NCBI GenBank assembly: GCA_964508975.1
Contig: CAZDVQ010000005.1
Coordinates: forward strand, 1-64,000
Direction: 5' to 3'
Source of the DNA: CAZDVQ01 sp964508975
Lineage (GTDB): Bacteria > Bacteroidota > Bacteroidia > Chitinophagales > Saprospiraceae
Length of the DNA: 64,000 nucleotides
Made by a program: the position numbers and the translations under genes. Below, piece after piece: positions 8,892 through 18,046 of the stretch. The notes under the pieces were generated by a model, which was not told where the DNA came from, made no database searches, and saw nothing but the letters and a program-made list of their open reading frames with translations. Positions within the stretch are counted from its first letter, which is position 1; every line of letters begins with the position of its first letter.

Positions 8892-9296
8892 CTAGTCGAC
8901 TATTGATTGACAAAGCTCGATTAACACGCCGTTGGCCGACTTGGGGTGCACGAAGCACACCAGTTTATTATCGGCGCCACGTTTAGGCTGCTCGTTGAGC
9001 AGGGTAAAGCCCAGGCCACGGAGGCGCTCCATCTCGGCATGTATATCTTCCACGTCAAAGGCGATATGGTGAATACCTTCGCCGCGTTTTTCGATGTACT
9101 TGGCAATGGCACTCTCGGGGTTCGTAGCCACGAGAAGTTCGATTTTATTGGGCCCTACCTGGAAAAAAGAGGTAAGCACATGCTCGCTTTCAACTAATTC
9201 TTGCTTGTATGGAGCCAAGCCCAGCAGTTGCTCGTAGATATTGTTGGCCGACTGGAGGTCTTTCACCGCGATGCCAATATGTTCAATCTTGTTCAT
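8892..9296 (-). CDS. mce: Methylmalonyl-CoA epimerase
   Basis: This 134-residue vicinal-oxygen-chelate protein interconverts (R)- and (S)-methylmalonyl-CoA in the propionate/succinate pathway. Metal ligands are visible in HIGIAVKDL near the N-terminus, HHIAFDVEDI in the middle and LIELCQ at the end. The HPKSANGVLIEL signature is typical of this enzyme and separates it from glyoxalase I. It is the first gene of a two-gene unit with the TauE-type transporter. A weak promoter-like TATCTTCG lies at 9315-9322 on the same strand. Confidence 0.92.
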   Translation of the reverse strand: MNKIEHIGIAVKDLQSANNIYEQLLGLAPYKQELVESEHVLTSFFQVGPNKIELLVATNPESAIAKYIEKRGEGIHHIAFDVEDIHAEMERLRGLGFTLLNEQPKRGADNKLVCFVHPKSANGVLIELCQSIVD

Positions 9297-9410
9297 ACCA
9301 TTTAAATTGTATCGCGAAGATACTGCGGCAGGGCTTAAGTAGGGGATTGCGCTTTAACTTAAATTGCGCCAAAAGTAAGCCGGGCTGATAAAAAGTCGGC
9401 GCCACTGTTG

Positions 9411-9418
9411 TACTTTTG
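9411..9418 (+). promoter_or_regulatory. -7 promoter element (TACTTTTG) for the E1 gene
   Basis: TACTTTTG fits TAnnTTTG. It overlaps the upstream TTG that could otherwise be taken as the gene start, so translation must begin at the ATG at 9437. This leaves a very short leader. Confidence 0.55.
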
Positions 9419-9436
9419 CGGCACAAAACTAGCCCC

Positions 9437-11437
9437 ATGACCACAAATAGCCCAGTATTGCGCTACCAACGGTACGAGTATACCGATGAACAACTCCTCA
9501 AGTTGTACCGCCAGATATTATATCCCCGCCTCATCGAGGAAAAAATGTTGCTCCTGCTCCGCCAGGGCCGCTTGAGCAAATGGTTCTCGGGCATTGGCCA
9601 AGAAGGCATCTCGGTAGGTGTTACTGCTGCTTTGTTGCCCGATGAGATGGTGTTTACCCTCCACCGCAACCTAGGCGTGTTTACCACCCGCGAAGTACCT
9701 TTATTTAACTTGTTCACACAGTGGCAAGGTAAAATGAGTGGTTTCAGCAAAGGCCGTGAACGCTCGTTCCACTTTGGCGCGCCGGATTACCACATCGTGG
9801 GTATGATTTCGCACCTTGGGCCACAGTTGGCCTTGGCCGATGGCGTGGCGCTTGCGCATAAACTCAGCAACGAAGGCCGTGTATCGGTAGCCTTTAGCGG
9901 CGAGGGTGGTACCAGCGAAGGCGACTTCCACGAGGCGCTTAACGTAGCTGCCGTTTGGAAACTCCCCGTGTTGTTCGTGGTAGAAAATAACGGTTACGGC
10001 TTATCGACCCCTAGTACAGAGCAGTTCATGTGCGAGTCGCTTGTGGATAAAGCCCGTGGCTACGGCATGGAAGGTTACCGTATCGATGGCAACAACTTGC
10101 TAGAGGTTTACCACCAGGTTAAAGCCATGACCGCCGAGATGCGCGAAAACCCGCGCCCAATACTCCTGATTTGCGATACCTTCCGCATGCGTGGACACGA
10201 GGAAGCCTCTGGTACCAAGTATGTTCCCCAAGAGTTGATGGACTACTGGGCCACCAAAGACCCGCTCAGCAACTACGAAGCTTGGCTCGTGGAACAAGGC
10301 GTGCTAAACGCCGATATGATCGAGGCCATGCGTGCTGAAATCAAAACGTACATCAACGACTCGGTTGAAGCCGGCTACAACGAACCCGAAGTAGAGGCCC
10401 ATACCGCCATAGAACTAGAAGACATCTACGCGCCTTACGTACAAAAGGTAAAAGCCCCTGCCGCACCTGAAAACGCCAAGGAAATTCGTTTCGTAGATGC
10501 TATTTCAGATGGTATGCGCCTAGCCATGCGCCAACACCCTAACCTAATCCTAATGGGACAAGATATTGGCCCGTACGGTGGTGTGTTCAAAATTACCGAT
10601 GGTTTTGTAGATGAATTTGGTGCCGACCGCGTGCGCAACACCCCACTTTGCGAGAGCGCTATCGTGGGTACTGCCATGGGCTTGAGCCTCAAGGGTTACA
10701 AGGCCATGATGGAAATGCAGTTTGCCGACTTCGTGACCGAGGGCTTTAACCAAATTGTCAACAACTTGGCTAAAGTTCATTACCGCTGGGGCCAAAACGC
10801 CGACGTGGTTATCCGGATGCCTACGGGCGCAGGTACTGGTGCAGGCCCATTCCACTCGCAAAGCAACGAGGCTTGGTTCTTCCACACGCCAGGCTTAAAA
10901 ATAGTCTATCCATCGAACCCATACGATGCGAAAGGTTTGTTGACTGCTTCGTTTGAGGACCCTAACCCGATTATGTACTTCGAGCATAAAGCTTTGTACC
11001 GCGCCATCTCGGGCTTAGTTCCCGAGGAGTATTACACCGTAGAAATAGGTAAGGCTGCCTTGGCCCAAACTGGTAGCCAATTTAGCATCATTACTTATGG
11101 TATGGGTGTACACTGGGCCAAACAAGCCCTGCAAGAACTCAACCTAGAGGCCGATGTACTTGACCTCCGTACGCTCTTGCCGCTCGATTACGATGCCATC
11201 AAAGAAACTGTAGCCAAGACTAACCGCGTGCTCGTATTACACGAGGACACCTTGATTGGCGGTATCGGTGCTGAGATTTCGGCCTACATCAACGAGCATT
11301 TATTCGAACATCTCGATGCCCCGGTATTGCGTTGTGCCAGCTTAGACACACCGGTGCCTTTTGCAAAATCATTAGAACAGAACTTCTTGGCCTCGGCCCG
11401 GTTGAAAGAAACCATACAGCGATTAATTTCTTACTAG
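9437..11437 (+). CDS. Fused alpha/beta E1 component of a 2-oxoacid dehydrogenase
   Basis: This 666-residue protein joins the E1 alpha and beta subunits of a thiamine-diphosphate 2-oxoacid dehydrogenase (pyruvate or branched-chain oxoacid), which decarboxylates the oxoacid and passes the acyl group to lipoyl-E2. The alpha half (residues ~1-330) holds the ThDP motif from GEGGTSEGDFHEALN to VVENNGYG. The beta half (from ~345) has MGQDIGPYGGVFKIT, the E-x-A-I-V-G-T-A-M-G segment and a C-terminal transketolase domain with DLRTLLPLD. No E2 or E3 gene is in the window. An upstream TTG at 9416 is rejected because it lies within a promoter element. The substrate cannot be settled from the motifs. Confidence 0.9.
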   Translation: MTTNSPVLRYQRYEYTDEQLLKLYRQILYPRLIEEKMLLLLRQGRLSKWFSGIGQEGISVGVTAALLPDEMVFTLHRNLGVFTTREVPLFNLFTQWQGKMSGFSKGRERSFHFGAPDYHIVGMISHLGPQLALADGVALAHKLSNEGRVSVAFSGEGGTSEGDFHEALNVAAVWKLPVLFVVENNGYGLSTPSTEQFMCESLVDKARGYGMEGYRIDGNNLLEVYHQVKAMTAEMRENPRPILLICDTFRMRGHEEASGTKYVPQELMDYWATKDPLSNYEAWLVEQGVLNADMIEAMRAEIKTYINDSVEAGYNEPEVEAHTAIELEDIYAPYVQKVKAPAAPENAKEIRFVDAISDGMRLAMRQHPNLILMGQDIGPYGGVFKITDGFVDEFGADRVRNTPLCESAIVGTAMGLSLKGYKAMMEMQFADFVTEGFNQIVNNLAKVHYRWGQNADVVIRMPTGAGTGAGPFHSQSNEAWFFHTPGLKIVYPSNPYDAKGLLTASFEDPNPIMYFEHKALYRAISGLVPEEYYTVEIGKAALAQTGSQFSIITYGMGVHWAKQALQELNLEADVLDLRTLLPLDYDAIKETVAKTNRVLVLHEDTLIGGIGAEISAYINEHLFEHLDAPVLRCASLDTPVPFAKSLEQNFLASARLKETIQRLISY

Positions 11438-11553
11438 ATGGATTGATTGGTTGACTGGATTTTTAATGAGTCACAGCTTCCTCTTGAAACAAGGTTTCAC
11501 AGCATTGATTTTTCCAATCAGCACATCAGCACATCAATAATCAGCACATTACT

Positions 11554-12615
11554 ATGAGTCATTACGTTGCGATTATGGCCGGCGGTGTTGGCAGCCGCTT
11601 TTGGCCAGGCAGCCGCGAAGCGCGCCCCAAGCAATTCCTCGACATACTAGGCGTGGGCAAATCATTGCTACGCCTTACTTTCGAGCGCTTTTTGCCACTG
11701 GTGCCTGCCGACCGGATTTACATCGTGACGAATGCCATGTATAAAGATTTGGTACTGGAGCAATTGCCCGAACTCTCCCCGGAGCAAGTGCTCTGCGAGC
11801 CATCGCGCAACAACACGGCCCCTTGCATTGCCTATACGGCCTTCAAGTTACACGGCCTCGACCCTGATGCCTGCTTTGTGGTCTCGCCTTCCGACCAGGT
11901 CATCCTAAAAGAGGACGTGTTCCGGGATAAAATTAAGCAAGCCCTCGAGTACGCCGAACAAAACGACGCTCTGGTTACCTTGGGCATCCAACCAACCCGG
12001 CCCGACACAGGCTACGGCTACATCAACTACGATTTCGAGGCTGCTGGGCCTATCTTCCCGGTCAAACAATTTACCGAAAAACCTAATGTTGAGCTAGCCA
12101 AAGCCTTCGTGGCCTCAGGTGAATACCTCTGGAACGCCGGTATTTTTATCTGGCATACGCAACACGTCATCAATGCCTTGGCCAAGCACGCGCAGGAGCT
12201 ACACGATATGTTTGCCACAAGCACGCAGGAGCTCAACTGTCCGACCGAGCAGGCTTTCATCGACGCGATGTACCCCAACACGCCCAATATTTCCATTGAC
12301 TATGCCATCATGGAGAAGGCCGACAACGTGTTCACGCTGCCCGCTGATATCGGTTGGTCGGACCTTGGTACCTGGGCATCCTTACACGCCGAGGTGGAAA
12401 AAGATGCCGACAACAACGTGATCATGTCGGGCGAGCAATTAATCCTCAACAGCCACAACAACATCGTGCGCAGTTCAGGTGATAAACTAGTGGTACTGAA
12501 AGACTTAGATGATTACATCGTCATCGACGAGCCAGATGTTTTGCTCATCATCCCCAAACATAAAGAGCAGGAAATCAAACATATCATCGCGCAGGTAGGC
12601 AAACGATTTTTGTAG
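11554..12615 (+). CDS. manC: Mannose-1-phosphate guanylyltransferase
   Basis: This 353-residue nucleotidyltransferase makes GDP-mannose from mannose 1-phosphate and GTP for glycan and O-antigen-type polysaccharide synthesis. The signature GGVGSRFWPGSREARPKQF sits near residue 11, with FTEKPN near 172 and NAGIFIW near 195. The end is short: the cupin mannose-6-phosphate isomerase domain of bifunctional enzymes is absent, so it is the monofunctional form. The spacer before it carries a simple repeat of ATCAGCACATC units. Confidence 0.92.
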   Translation: MSHYVAIMAGGVGSRFWPGSREARPKQFLDILGVGKSLLRLTFERFLPLVPADRIYIVTNAMYKDLVLEQLPELSPEQVLCEPSRNNTAPCIAYTAFKLHGLDPDACFVVSPSDQVILKEDVFRDKIKQALEYAEQNDALVTLGIQPTRPDTGYGYINYDFEAAGPIFPVKQFTEKPNVELAKAFVASGEYLWNAGIFIWHTQHVINALAKHAQELHDMFATSTQELNCPTEQAFIDAMYPNTPNISIDYAIMEKADNVFTLPADIGWSDLGTWASLHAEVEKDADNNVIMSGEQLILNSHNNIVRSSGDKLVVLKDLDDYIVIDEPDVLLIIPKHKEQEIKHIIAQVGKRFL

Positions 12616-12676
12616 CAGAATACCCTAAGGTTTTTCGGAAAATCAACGTCTCCAAAAACCAAAATAAGCAAATTAA

Positions 12677-12780
12677 TTTGGGCGTTGCGGCGCAAGCGCC
12701 GCCGGCGTGCTACGCGCTCGCTGTTCGCTCGGCCCTTCGGGCTAGCCGCTGTCGCGGCTACGCTCCGCATGCCTAACGCA
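12677..12780 (+). repeat. GC-rich T-tract/GGGCG hairpin repeat, copy 5
   Basis: It starts TTTGGGCGTTGCGGCGC and contains the shared block GCTCGCTGTTCGCTCGGCCC with a short end GCTCCGCATGCCTAACGC. It fills most of the space between manC and the cysteine-cluster gene. Confidence 0.75.
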
Positions 12781-12791
12781 TTAGACTACCC

Positions 12792-13292
12792 ATGGATACC
12801 GAATTTTTGATACAAGACTGGCGCAAACGTGGCCCGCAACAAAAAGCGGTATTCAAAAAGTATTTGGCCAAACTTCAACGGCAAAAAAGCCGTGGTTTAG
12901 CCGAGCAGGCACAAATAGTCCATGCCGAGGTATTTGAAAAAATAGACTGTTTGGCTTGTGCCAATTGTTGCAGTAGTATCCCGCCCATCGTTACCAAATC
13001 TGATGCCGCTAGAATATCCAAGCACCTGGGCATGCGCCAAGCCGAGTTCGAGCAACAATATTTACACCTCGATGAAGACGGCGACCTGGTGATGCGGCAT
13101 ACCCCTTGCCCGTTTTTAGGTAAAGACAATTATTGTAGCATATACGAGGAACGCCCTAAGGCTTGCCGTGAATATCCGCACACGGATTATTACGAGTTCA
13201 ACAACAACCTACAACTCCATGCAGAGAATGCCCGTTGGTGCCCGGCGGTGTTCCATATATTAGAACGCATGATGCAAGGCTTCGAGGCATAA
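12792..13292 (+). CDS. YkgJ-family cysteine cluster protein
   Basis: This 166-residue protein has the CxxCxxCC arrangement CLACANCC near residue 54 and a second set in PCPFLG..YCSIYEERPKACREYP near 103-130, which together probably bind zinc or an iron-sulfur cluster (family formerly UPF0153). No catalytic role is established for the family. The stop codon abuts a hairpin that serves as terminator for the gene on the other strand. Confidence 0.88.
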   Translation: MDTEFLIQDWRKRGPQQKAVFKKYLAKLQRQKSRGLAEQAQIVHAEVFEKIDCLACANCCSSIPPIVTKSDAARISKHLGMRQAEFEQQYLHLDEDGDLVMRHTPCPFLGKDNYCSIYEERPKACREYPHTDYYEFNNNLQLHAENARWCPAVFHILERMMQGFEA

Positions 13293-13324
13293 AAAAAGTC
13301 CCATGCGTTTACACACATGGGACT
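13291..13324 (-). terminator. Rho-independent terminator of the 13360-13752 gene
   Basis: A perfect 9-bp stem AGTCCCATG/CATGGGACT is followed on the minus strand by seven T. It touches the stop codon of the convergent cysteine-cluster gene, so it separates the two transcripts. Confidence 0.8.
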
Positions 13325-13359
13325 ACGGAAATGGTTTAGCGAAGAATATGTCGTTAAGC

Positions 13360-13752
13360 TTATTCAGCTTTTGAGCCGGTAGCTTTTGCTTTTTTAGCTT
13401 CTTCTTGTAGCTTTGCTGCTTCAGTACGGAACTGAGCCTCGGTAATTTGGCCTTCGTTGAGTTTACGGGCCAACTCGCGTTTTTTCTGGGCAACACTAGC
13501 ACTGGTTTCTTCAATCCAGCCTTTGCGCTCGAATTTGTTCAAGATTTTATCTGCATTACCACGTTCAAACGCCCTTTTCAAAAGGTCAACACGGTTGCCA
13601 AATTCACGAACGGTCATTTCGCCAGCATCGCGCTTTAATTCAAGCATCTGGATGGCTTCTTGTACTTGCTCAAGTGAAGCATTTTTTGAAGTTTGCGCAT
13701 TCATGCTCAAAGCGAAGCAAAGGAATAAGCCAAGCGTAATAATTTTTTGCAT
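13360..13752 (-). CDS. Secreted hypothetical protein with SHOCT-like charged helices
   Basis: This 130-residue protein begins with a signal peptide (MQKIITLGLFLCFALSMNAQ) that would send it to the periplasm. The mature part is highly charged and helical. It has two short repeats of the form E-M-T-V-R-E-F and L-N-E-G-Q-I-T-E-A-Q-F, each preceded by a K/R-rich helix, which recall SHOCT-type helical modules. The frame is open to 13812, but the ATG at 13752 is chosen since it starts the signal sequence. A -7-like element CAAAAATA is at 13830-13837. The function is unknown. Confidence 0.7.
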   Translation of the reverse strand: MQKIITLGLFLCFALSMNAQTSKNASLEQVQEAIQMLELKRDAGEMTVREFGNRVDLLKRAFERGNADKILNKFERKGWIEETSASVAQKKRELARKLNEGQITEAQFRTEAAKLQEEAKKAKATGSKAE

Positions 13753-13829
13753 GGTATTTGATTTAAGTTTTTTTAGAGAACAACTTGTGCAACAGAAGCT
13801 CTGTACGGACAAGAATTAGTATAAGACGA

Positions 13830-13837
13830 CAAAAATA
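13830..13837 (-). promoter_or_regulatory. Possible -7 element for the 13360-13752 gene
   Basis: It reads TATTTTTG on the minus strand, matching TAnnTTTG. A TTG lies 16 bases upstream, closer than the usual 19-21, so support is moderate. Confidence 0.4.
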
Positions 13838-13845
13838 ATATTATT

Positions 13846-14532
13846 ATGAACTTCAAAGTTACATTTTTTTTCAAAAATTACAGCATTGCGGGCTTCATTT
13901 TTTGCAGTACACTTGCTGGCCTCGCCCTATTCCCTAGTGCTTGTACCTCTGGCGACCCTAATGCACAGGTTGAAGACAGCACCGCGAACGCTGATTCTGG
14001 CCAAACTTCAAACTATCAAGATAGCCGAAACTTGGAAATCCCCGCCCCAGAAAAACGCAATGCCCCTGGCTTTTACGGCGTAATCCCAGAGCGTTTTTTA
14101 CCACCGCTCACGGCTGAGCGCAACCAGTTCTTAACCACGGTTGATGAAAAAAGAAACTTTGTAGAAGCCGATTACAAAAATGGCTGGACTACCATGGCCA
14201 AGGTATTTTACGACAAAGACGCTAAACGCGATTATTTTATCATCTGCAACTATAATTGTAATACCCCACAATGTAAAGCACAATATTATGCTTTCTACAT
14301 GAACGGCAACAAGGCCATCGACCTCAGCGAGGAGATGTTCCCGAATATAACCCCTTCCGTGCTGAAAGAGGCTTACCAAAAAGCAGGCGCAGGAAAACCC
14401 AATGGCTTTTATTTCACCATCGACCCGGTGAAGGAAAACCTACAAGCCGTTACCAGCTTGAATGCCAATAGTGCCAAGGTACTTTTGCGTTTCCCTTGGC
14501 GTTTTGGCCGATTTACTTGGATTGAGGAATAA
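13846..14532 (+). CDS. Putative lipoprotein of unknown function
   Basis: This 228-residue protein has an N-terminal hydrophobic segment ending in LFPSACTSGD near residue 36, which could be a lipobox with the cysteine as lipid anchor, though proline before the serine makes it a poor match. A Ser/Thr/Asn-rich linker follows. The rest, with FYGVIPERFLPPLT and a C-terminal WRFGRFTWIEE, matches nothing I recognise. There are two cysteines in CNYNCNTPQCKAQYY that could form disulfides. It converges on nadE with only two bases between the stops. Confidence 0.6.
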   Translation: MNFKVTFFFKNYSIAGFIFCSTLAGLALFPSACTSGDPNAQVEDSTANADSGQTSNYQDSRNLEIPAPEKRNAPGFYGVIPERFLPPLTAERNQFLTTVDEKRNFVEADYKNGWTTMAKVFYDKDAKRDYFIICNYNCNTPQCKAQYYAFYMNGNKAIDLSEEMFPNITPSVLKEAYQKAGAGKPNGFYFTIDPVKENLQAVTSLNANSAKVLLRFPWRFGRFTWIEE

Positions 14533-14534
14533 GC

Positions 14535-16172
14535 CTAACCGAGGTACTTACCCACGATAGGCAAACGTCGGCCCATACCAAATGCTTTGTATGAAATACG
14601 AAGAATTGGTGGCGTTTGATAACGTTTGAACTCGTTGCGGTTAACCATCTTGAGTACTCGGTTAACGAGGGCCTCGTCGAAGCCCATGGCGATAATTTCC
14701 TTCGGACCTTGGCGGTTTTCAATATACTCGTACAATACTTTATCGAGGATATCGTACTCGGGGAGGGAGTCACTATCTTTTTGCCCAGGGCGTAATTCGG
14801 CCGATGGTGGTTTTTGGATGGAGTTTAGCGGTATCACCTCTGCATCTTTGTTGATGTAGGCCGCAAGTTCGTACACCTCGGTTTTGTAGAGGTCCCCGAT
14901 AACCGATATACCGCCACACATATCGCCGTACAAGGTTCCATAACCAACGGCAGCCTCGCTTTTGTTGGAGGTATTGAGCAAAATGTGGCCAAATTTATTC
15001 GACATCGCCATCAAGAAAATAGCCCTGATGCGTGCTTGTATGTTCTCTTCTGTCAACTCTGGCTCTGTAGCGGTAAACTGTGGTGCCAAAGCACCTAGTA
15101 TGGTATCAAAACTATCTTTAATCGCAACTACATCATACTGCACGTTGATGTTTTCAGCTAGTTTCCTGGCATCGGTCACCGAATGGCTACTCGAGTACTG
15201 TGAAGGCATCAGCAATACTCGAACATTTTGAGGGCCTAGCGCACGGGCGGCTAAAACCGTTACCACTGCGGAGTCAATACCGCCCGACAGACCTAATATC
15301 GCTTTTTTCAGCCCTAGCTTTTTGAAGTAATCTCGGATGCCTAATACCAACGCATCGTGGATTAAAGCTATTTTGTTTTTGTCTTGTACTTTTTCTTGGC
15401 CGCCTTTTAACACCTGGTCAAGGTCGTAGCTTTTGACACATTCTTCAAAGTAGGGTAATTCTTCGTGAATCTTGCCATCGGGTGAAGCCACGATAGAGCC
15501 ACCATCGAAAATTAGTTCGGTTTGTGCGCCTACGTGATTTACGTAAAACATAGGTACGCCATAACGAGCCACGTTCTCCTGTACTATCCGGATGCGCTCT
15601 GCGGCATGCTTAAAGGCAAATGGCGAAGCCGAAAGGTTTAGGATAAAGTCAGGCTTTTGAGGCATCATCTCGTCGAGTGGGCAAATCTTGTATAGTGGGT
15701 TTTCATTGCCCACGTTCCAAATATCCTCGCAGATGCTCAACGCGATACGGTAACCTTTGTATTCTACTACCTTAAATTCGGTAGCTGGTTCAAAGTAGCG
15801 GTATTCGTCAAATACATCATAGGTGGGTAAGAGGGCTTTATGTTGCACTTGTTGAATGGCACCGTTGGCCAAGAAAAAAGCCGAGTTGTACAGGTCTTTT
15901 CCTTCTGGCTTAGGGTTTTTAGAAGGCGCCCCAACCACGATAGCTATACCTTGGGCTTCTTGTGCCAAACGAGCAACCACTTCATCGCTGAGCCGGATAA
16001 AATCGGCGAACTCTAAAAAATCGCGGGGTGGGTAGCCGGTGGTGGTTAACTCTGAGAAAACAATGATATCAGCTTGTTCGGCCTTGGCTTGAGCCACGGC
16101 GGTCAACATTTTCTGCAAGTTACCTTCAAAGTTACCAATATGAAAGTTGAGTTGTGCTACAGTGATTTTCAT
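14535..16172 (-). CDS. nadE: Glutamine-dependent NAD+ synthetase
   Basis: This 545-residue enzyme amidates nicotinic acid adenine dinucleotide to NAD+ with glutamine as ammonia source. The N-terminal nitrilase-like amidase has the Glu-Lys-Cys triad in FSELTTTGYPPRD (~residue 45), HKALLPTYDVFDE (~110) and SICEDIW (~145). The C-terminal synthetase carries the PP-loop LGLSGGIDSAV near 290 and GTLYGDMCGGISVIGDLYKT near 415. The ATG at 16172 begins MKITVAQLNFHIG, the usual start; the open frame to 16193 adds seven unlikely residues. Confidence 0.95.
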   Translation of the reverse strand: MKITVAQLNFHIGNFEGNLQKMLTAVAQAKAEQADIIVFSELTTTGYPPRDFLEFADFIRLSDEVVARLAQEAQGIAIVVGAPSKNPKPEGKDLYNSAFFLANGAIQQVQHKALLPTYDVFDEYRYFEPATEFKVVEYKGYRIALSICEDIWNVGNENPLYKICPLDEMMPQKPDFILNLSASPFAFKHAAERIRIVQENVARYGVPMFYVNHVGAQTELIFDGGSIVASPDGKIHEELPYFEECVKSYDLDQVLKGGQEKVQDKNKIALIHDALVLGIRDYFKKLGLKKAILGLSGGIDSAVVTVLAARALGPQNVRVLLMPSQYSSSHSVTDARKLAENINVQYDVVAIKDSFDTILGALAPQFTATEPELTEENIQARIRAIFLMAMSNKFGHILLNTSNKSEAAVGYGTLYGDMCGGISVIGDLYKTEVYELAAYINKDAEVIPLNSIQKPPSAELRPGQKDSDSLPEYDILDKVLYEYIENRQGPKEIIAMGFDEALVNRVLKMVNRNEFKRYQTPPILRISYKAFGMGRRLPIVGKYLG

Positions 16173-16224
16173 GTGTTGTGGTTTAATCGGCACACAATTA
16201 AGTTAAAGGCTGGGCTAGGGCATC

Positions 16225-16330
16225 GGCTTAGCTGGCTGGAGGGCGCCGCCAAAGGCGGCGGTGCCGCAGGCACTAAGCGACAGCGCACCCGGAAGACAGC
16301 GACCCCGAAGGGGGAAGCCCCAAAAAAAAA
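16225..16330 (-). repeat. GC-rich T-tract/GGGCG hairpin repeat, copy 6
   Basis: On the minus strand it starts with a long T-tract and GGGGCTTCCCCC and has hairpins GGTGCCTGCGGCAC.. and GCCGCCTTTGGCGGCGCC. It lies just after the CtpA-type gene stop and before nadE. Confidence 0.7.
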
Positions 16331-16331
16331 A

Positions 16332-17984
16332 TTATTTCATGGCTTTATCGCGGAAAGCTTTGTCTTTGAACACCCGCAAGGCTGTTTTGATCATATCATC
16401 CTGCTCGTTGAGCAGTTGCTCGTACACGGCCTCGCCGTACAGGGCCGAGGCTAGTACCGCCTTAATGTACAAGGCTAACTCGGCATTGGCCGCAGCAATA
16501 TCCGCATCGGTAAAGCTGATTTTATCGCCAAGCTTTGACTTGGCAAACGCAACGAACGATTGATATGCAGCAGGTGGAAGGGTAAAATTTTTGTTGAACG
16601 AGGCATAATCAGGGTACTGTTTCAGCAAGGTTTGCTTGTATCTATCCCAATAATCGTAGCTAAAGTTTGAAACCCAGCCCCTTGCGTGCAAGTAGAAGGA
16701 GTTGTCGATAATGGCATCAACCGGAATAAAAATATCGGGGATTACGCCGCCGCCGCCGTACACAACACGGCCGTTGCTGGTGTAATACTTGGTGGTATCC
16801 TGTATTTTCAAGCTGTCGCGGCTTTTCAGCTCACCGCTTTTCATTCGATCTTCCATGTCGGACTCATAGTCTTCTCCCTCCACATAAGGTTTCTGGATGG
16901 AACGGCCGGAAGGCGTGTAATATCTTGCAATGGTCAAGCGCAGGGCAGAGCCATCTGACAGGTTGAAAGGCTCTTGTACCAAGCCCTTTCCAAAGGTGCG
17001 GCGGCCCACCAAAATGGCCCGGTCGTGGTCTTGCAAGGCTGCAGCCATAATCTCACTGGCCGATGCAGAGTTCTCGTTGATCAATACCACAATTTGGCCA
17101 ATACGGCCTTTATAATACGACTGGCCTTTTGAGTTATACTCTTTGCGGCCCGAGGCGCGGCCTTCGGTGTATACCAACAATTCTTTTTTGTCGAACAACT
17201 GGTCCAAAATACGGGTGGCAGCCACGAGGTAACCGCCTGGGTTATCGCGGAGGTCTATCACCAAGTCTTTCATGTTGTGCTTCTCAATCAGGGAATCAAG
17301 GGCCGACATAAATTCTTCGTAGGTTCTATTGCTAAATCTAGCGATGTGGATATAACCCGTGGTCGCGTCGAGCATGTATTTACTCTCGATGCTATAAATG
17401 GGTATTTCGCCGCGAATAACCTTGAGGTTTAAAAGCTTGGGGTTAGCTGCACGTTTGATACCCAATGAGACCGTTGTACCGGTTTCGCCGCGAAGCAACT
17501 TCATCACCGTTTCGTTGCTGAGACCTTCGCCCACGATGGTTGAGTCGTTGACACTAACGATTCGGTCAGCAGCCTTAAGGCCAGCGGCCTCGGCAGGTCC
17601 ACCAGCAACAACCTTCAGGATGAGGATAGTGTCGCGCAACAAGGTAAACTTGATACCAATACCTTGTAAATTGCCTTCCAGCTGCTCGTTCATGCTGTTC
17701 AAATCCTCGCTCGGGATGTACACACTATGCGGGTCGAGCTTGGCGAGCATGGCATCTATGGCCGTTTGGATCAACATTTCACGGTCAACGCTATCCACGT
17801 ACTGTGTCTCTACAAAACGTAGCACTTCTTCTATTTTAGAGCTACCCGGGGCATTGCTCAAACCCATTTGGGGCGATTTTACCAGATAACCCAGTAAGAA
17901 ACCGAATGCAAGCATACCGCCTAGCAGTAGTGGTAGCCAAAGTTGAAAACCTTTCGTTTCGTTTTGTTGAGGATTCGTTGCCAT
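16332..17984 (-). CDS. S41-family carboxyl-terminal processing protease (CtpA-type)
   Basis: This 550-residue envelope protease has an N-terminal membrane anchor (LWLPLLLGGMLAFGFLLGYL), a PDZ domain at about residues 90-165 (GIGIKF..GGPAEAAGLKAADRIVSVN), and the S41 catalytic domain. The nucleophile is the central serine of ENSASASEIMAAAL near 310, with lysine in FGKGLVQ near 335. It probably trims or degrades periplasmic proteins, in competition with their folding. The C-terminal 150 residues are typical of Bacteroidota members. The stop codon abuts a GC-rich repeat. Confidence 0.93.
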   Translation of the reverse strand: MATNPQQNETKGFQLWLPLLLGGMLAFGFLLGYLVKSPQMGLSNAPGSSKIEEVLRFVETQYVDSVDREMLIQTAIDAMLAKLDPHSVYIPSEDLNSMNEQLEGNLQGIGIKFTLLRDTILILKVVAGGPAEAAGLKAADRIVSVNDSTIVGEGLSNETVMKLLRGETGTTVSLGIKRAANPKLLNLKVIRGEIPIYSIESKYMLDATTGYIHIARFSNRTYEEFMSALDSLIEKHNMKDLVIDLRDNPGGYLVAATRILDQLFDKKELLVYTEGRASGRKEYNSKGQSYYKGRIGQIVVLINENSASASEIMAAALQDHDRAILVGRRTFGKGLVQEPFNLSDGSALRLTIARYYTPSGRSIQKPYVEGEDYESDMEDRMKSGELKSRDSLKIQDTTKYYTSNGRVVYGGGGVIPDIFIPVDAIIDNSFYLHARGWVSNFSYDYWDRYKQTLLKQYPDYASFNKNFTLPPAAYQSFVAFAKSKLGDKISFTDADIAAANAELALYIKAVLASALYGEAVYEQLLNEQDDMIKTALRVFKDKAFRDKAMK

Positions 17985-18046
17985 ATAAATATAATAAAGG
18001 TCGCAGCTAGATAGCAGCGCCTTCCACCGTAAAATAATTGCCCTTT

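Noticed and set aside
12677..12780. GC-rich repeats as rho-independent terminators
   Set aside because: The T-tract is at the wrong end or on the wrong strand relative to the neighbouring gene in many copies, and real terminators are found separately beside several of them.
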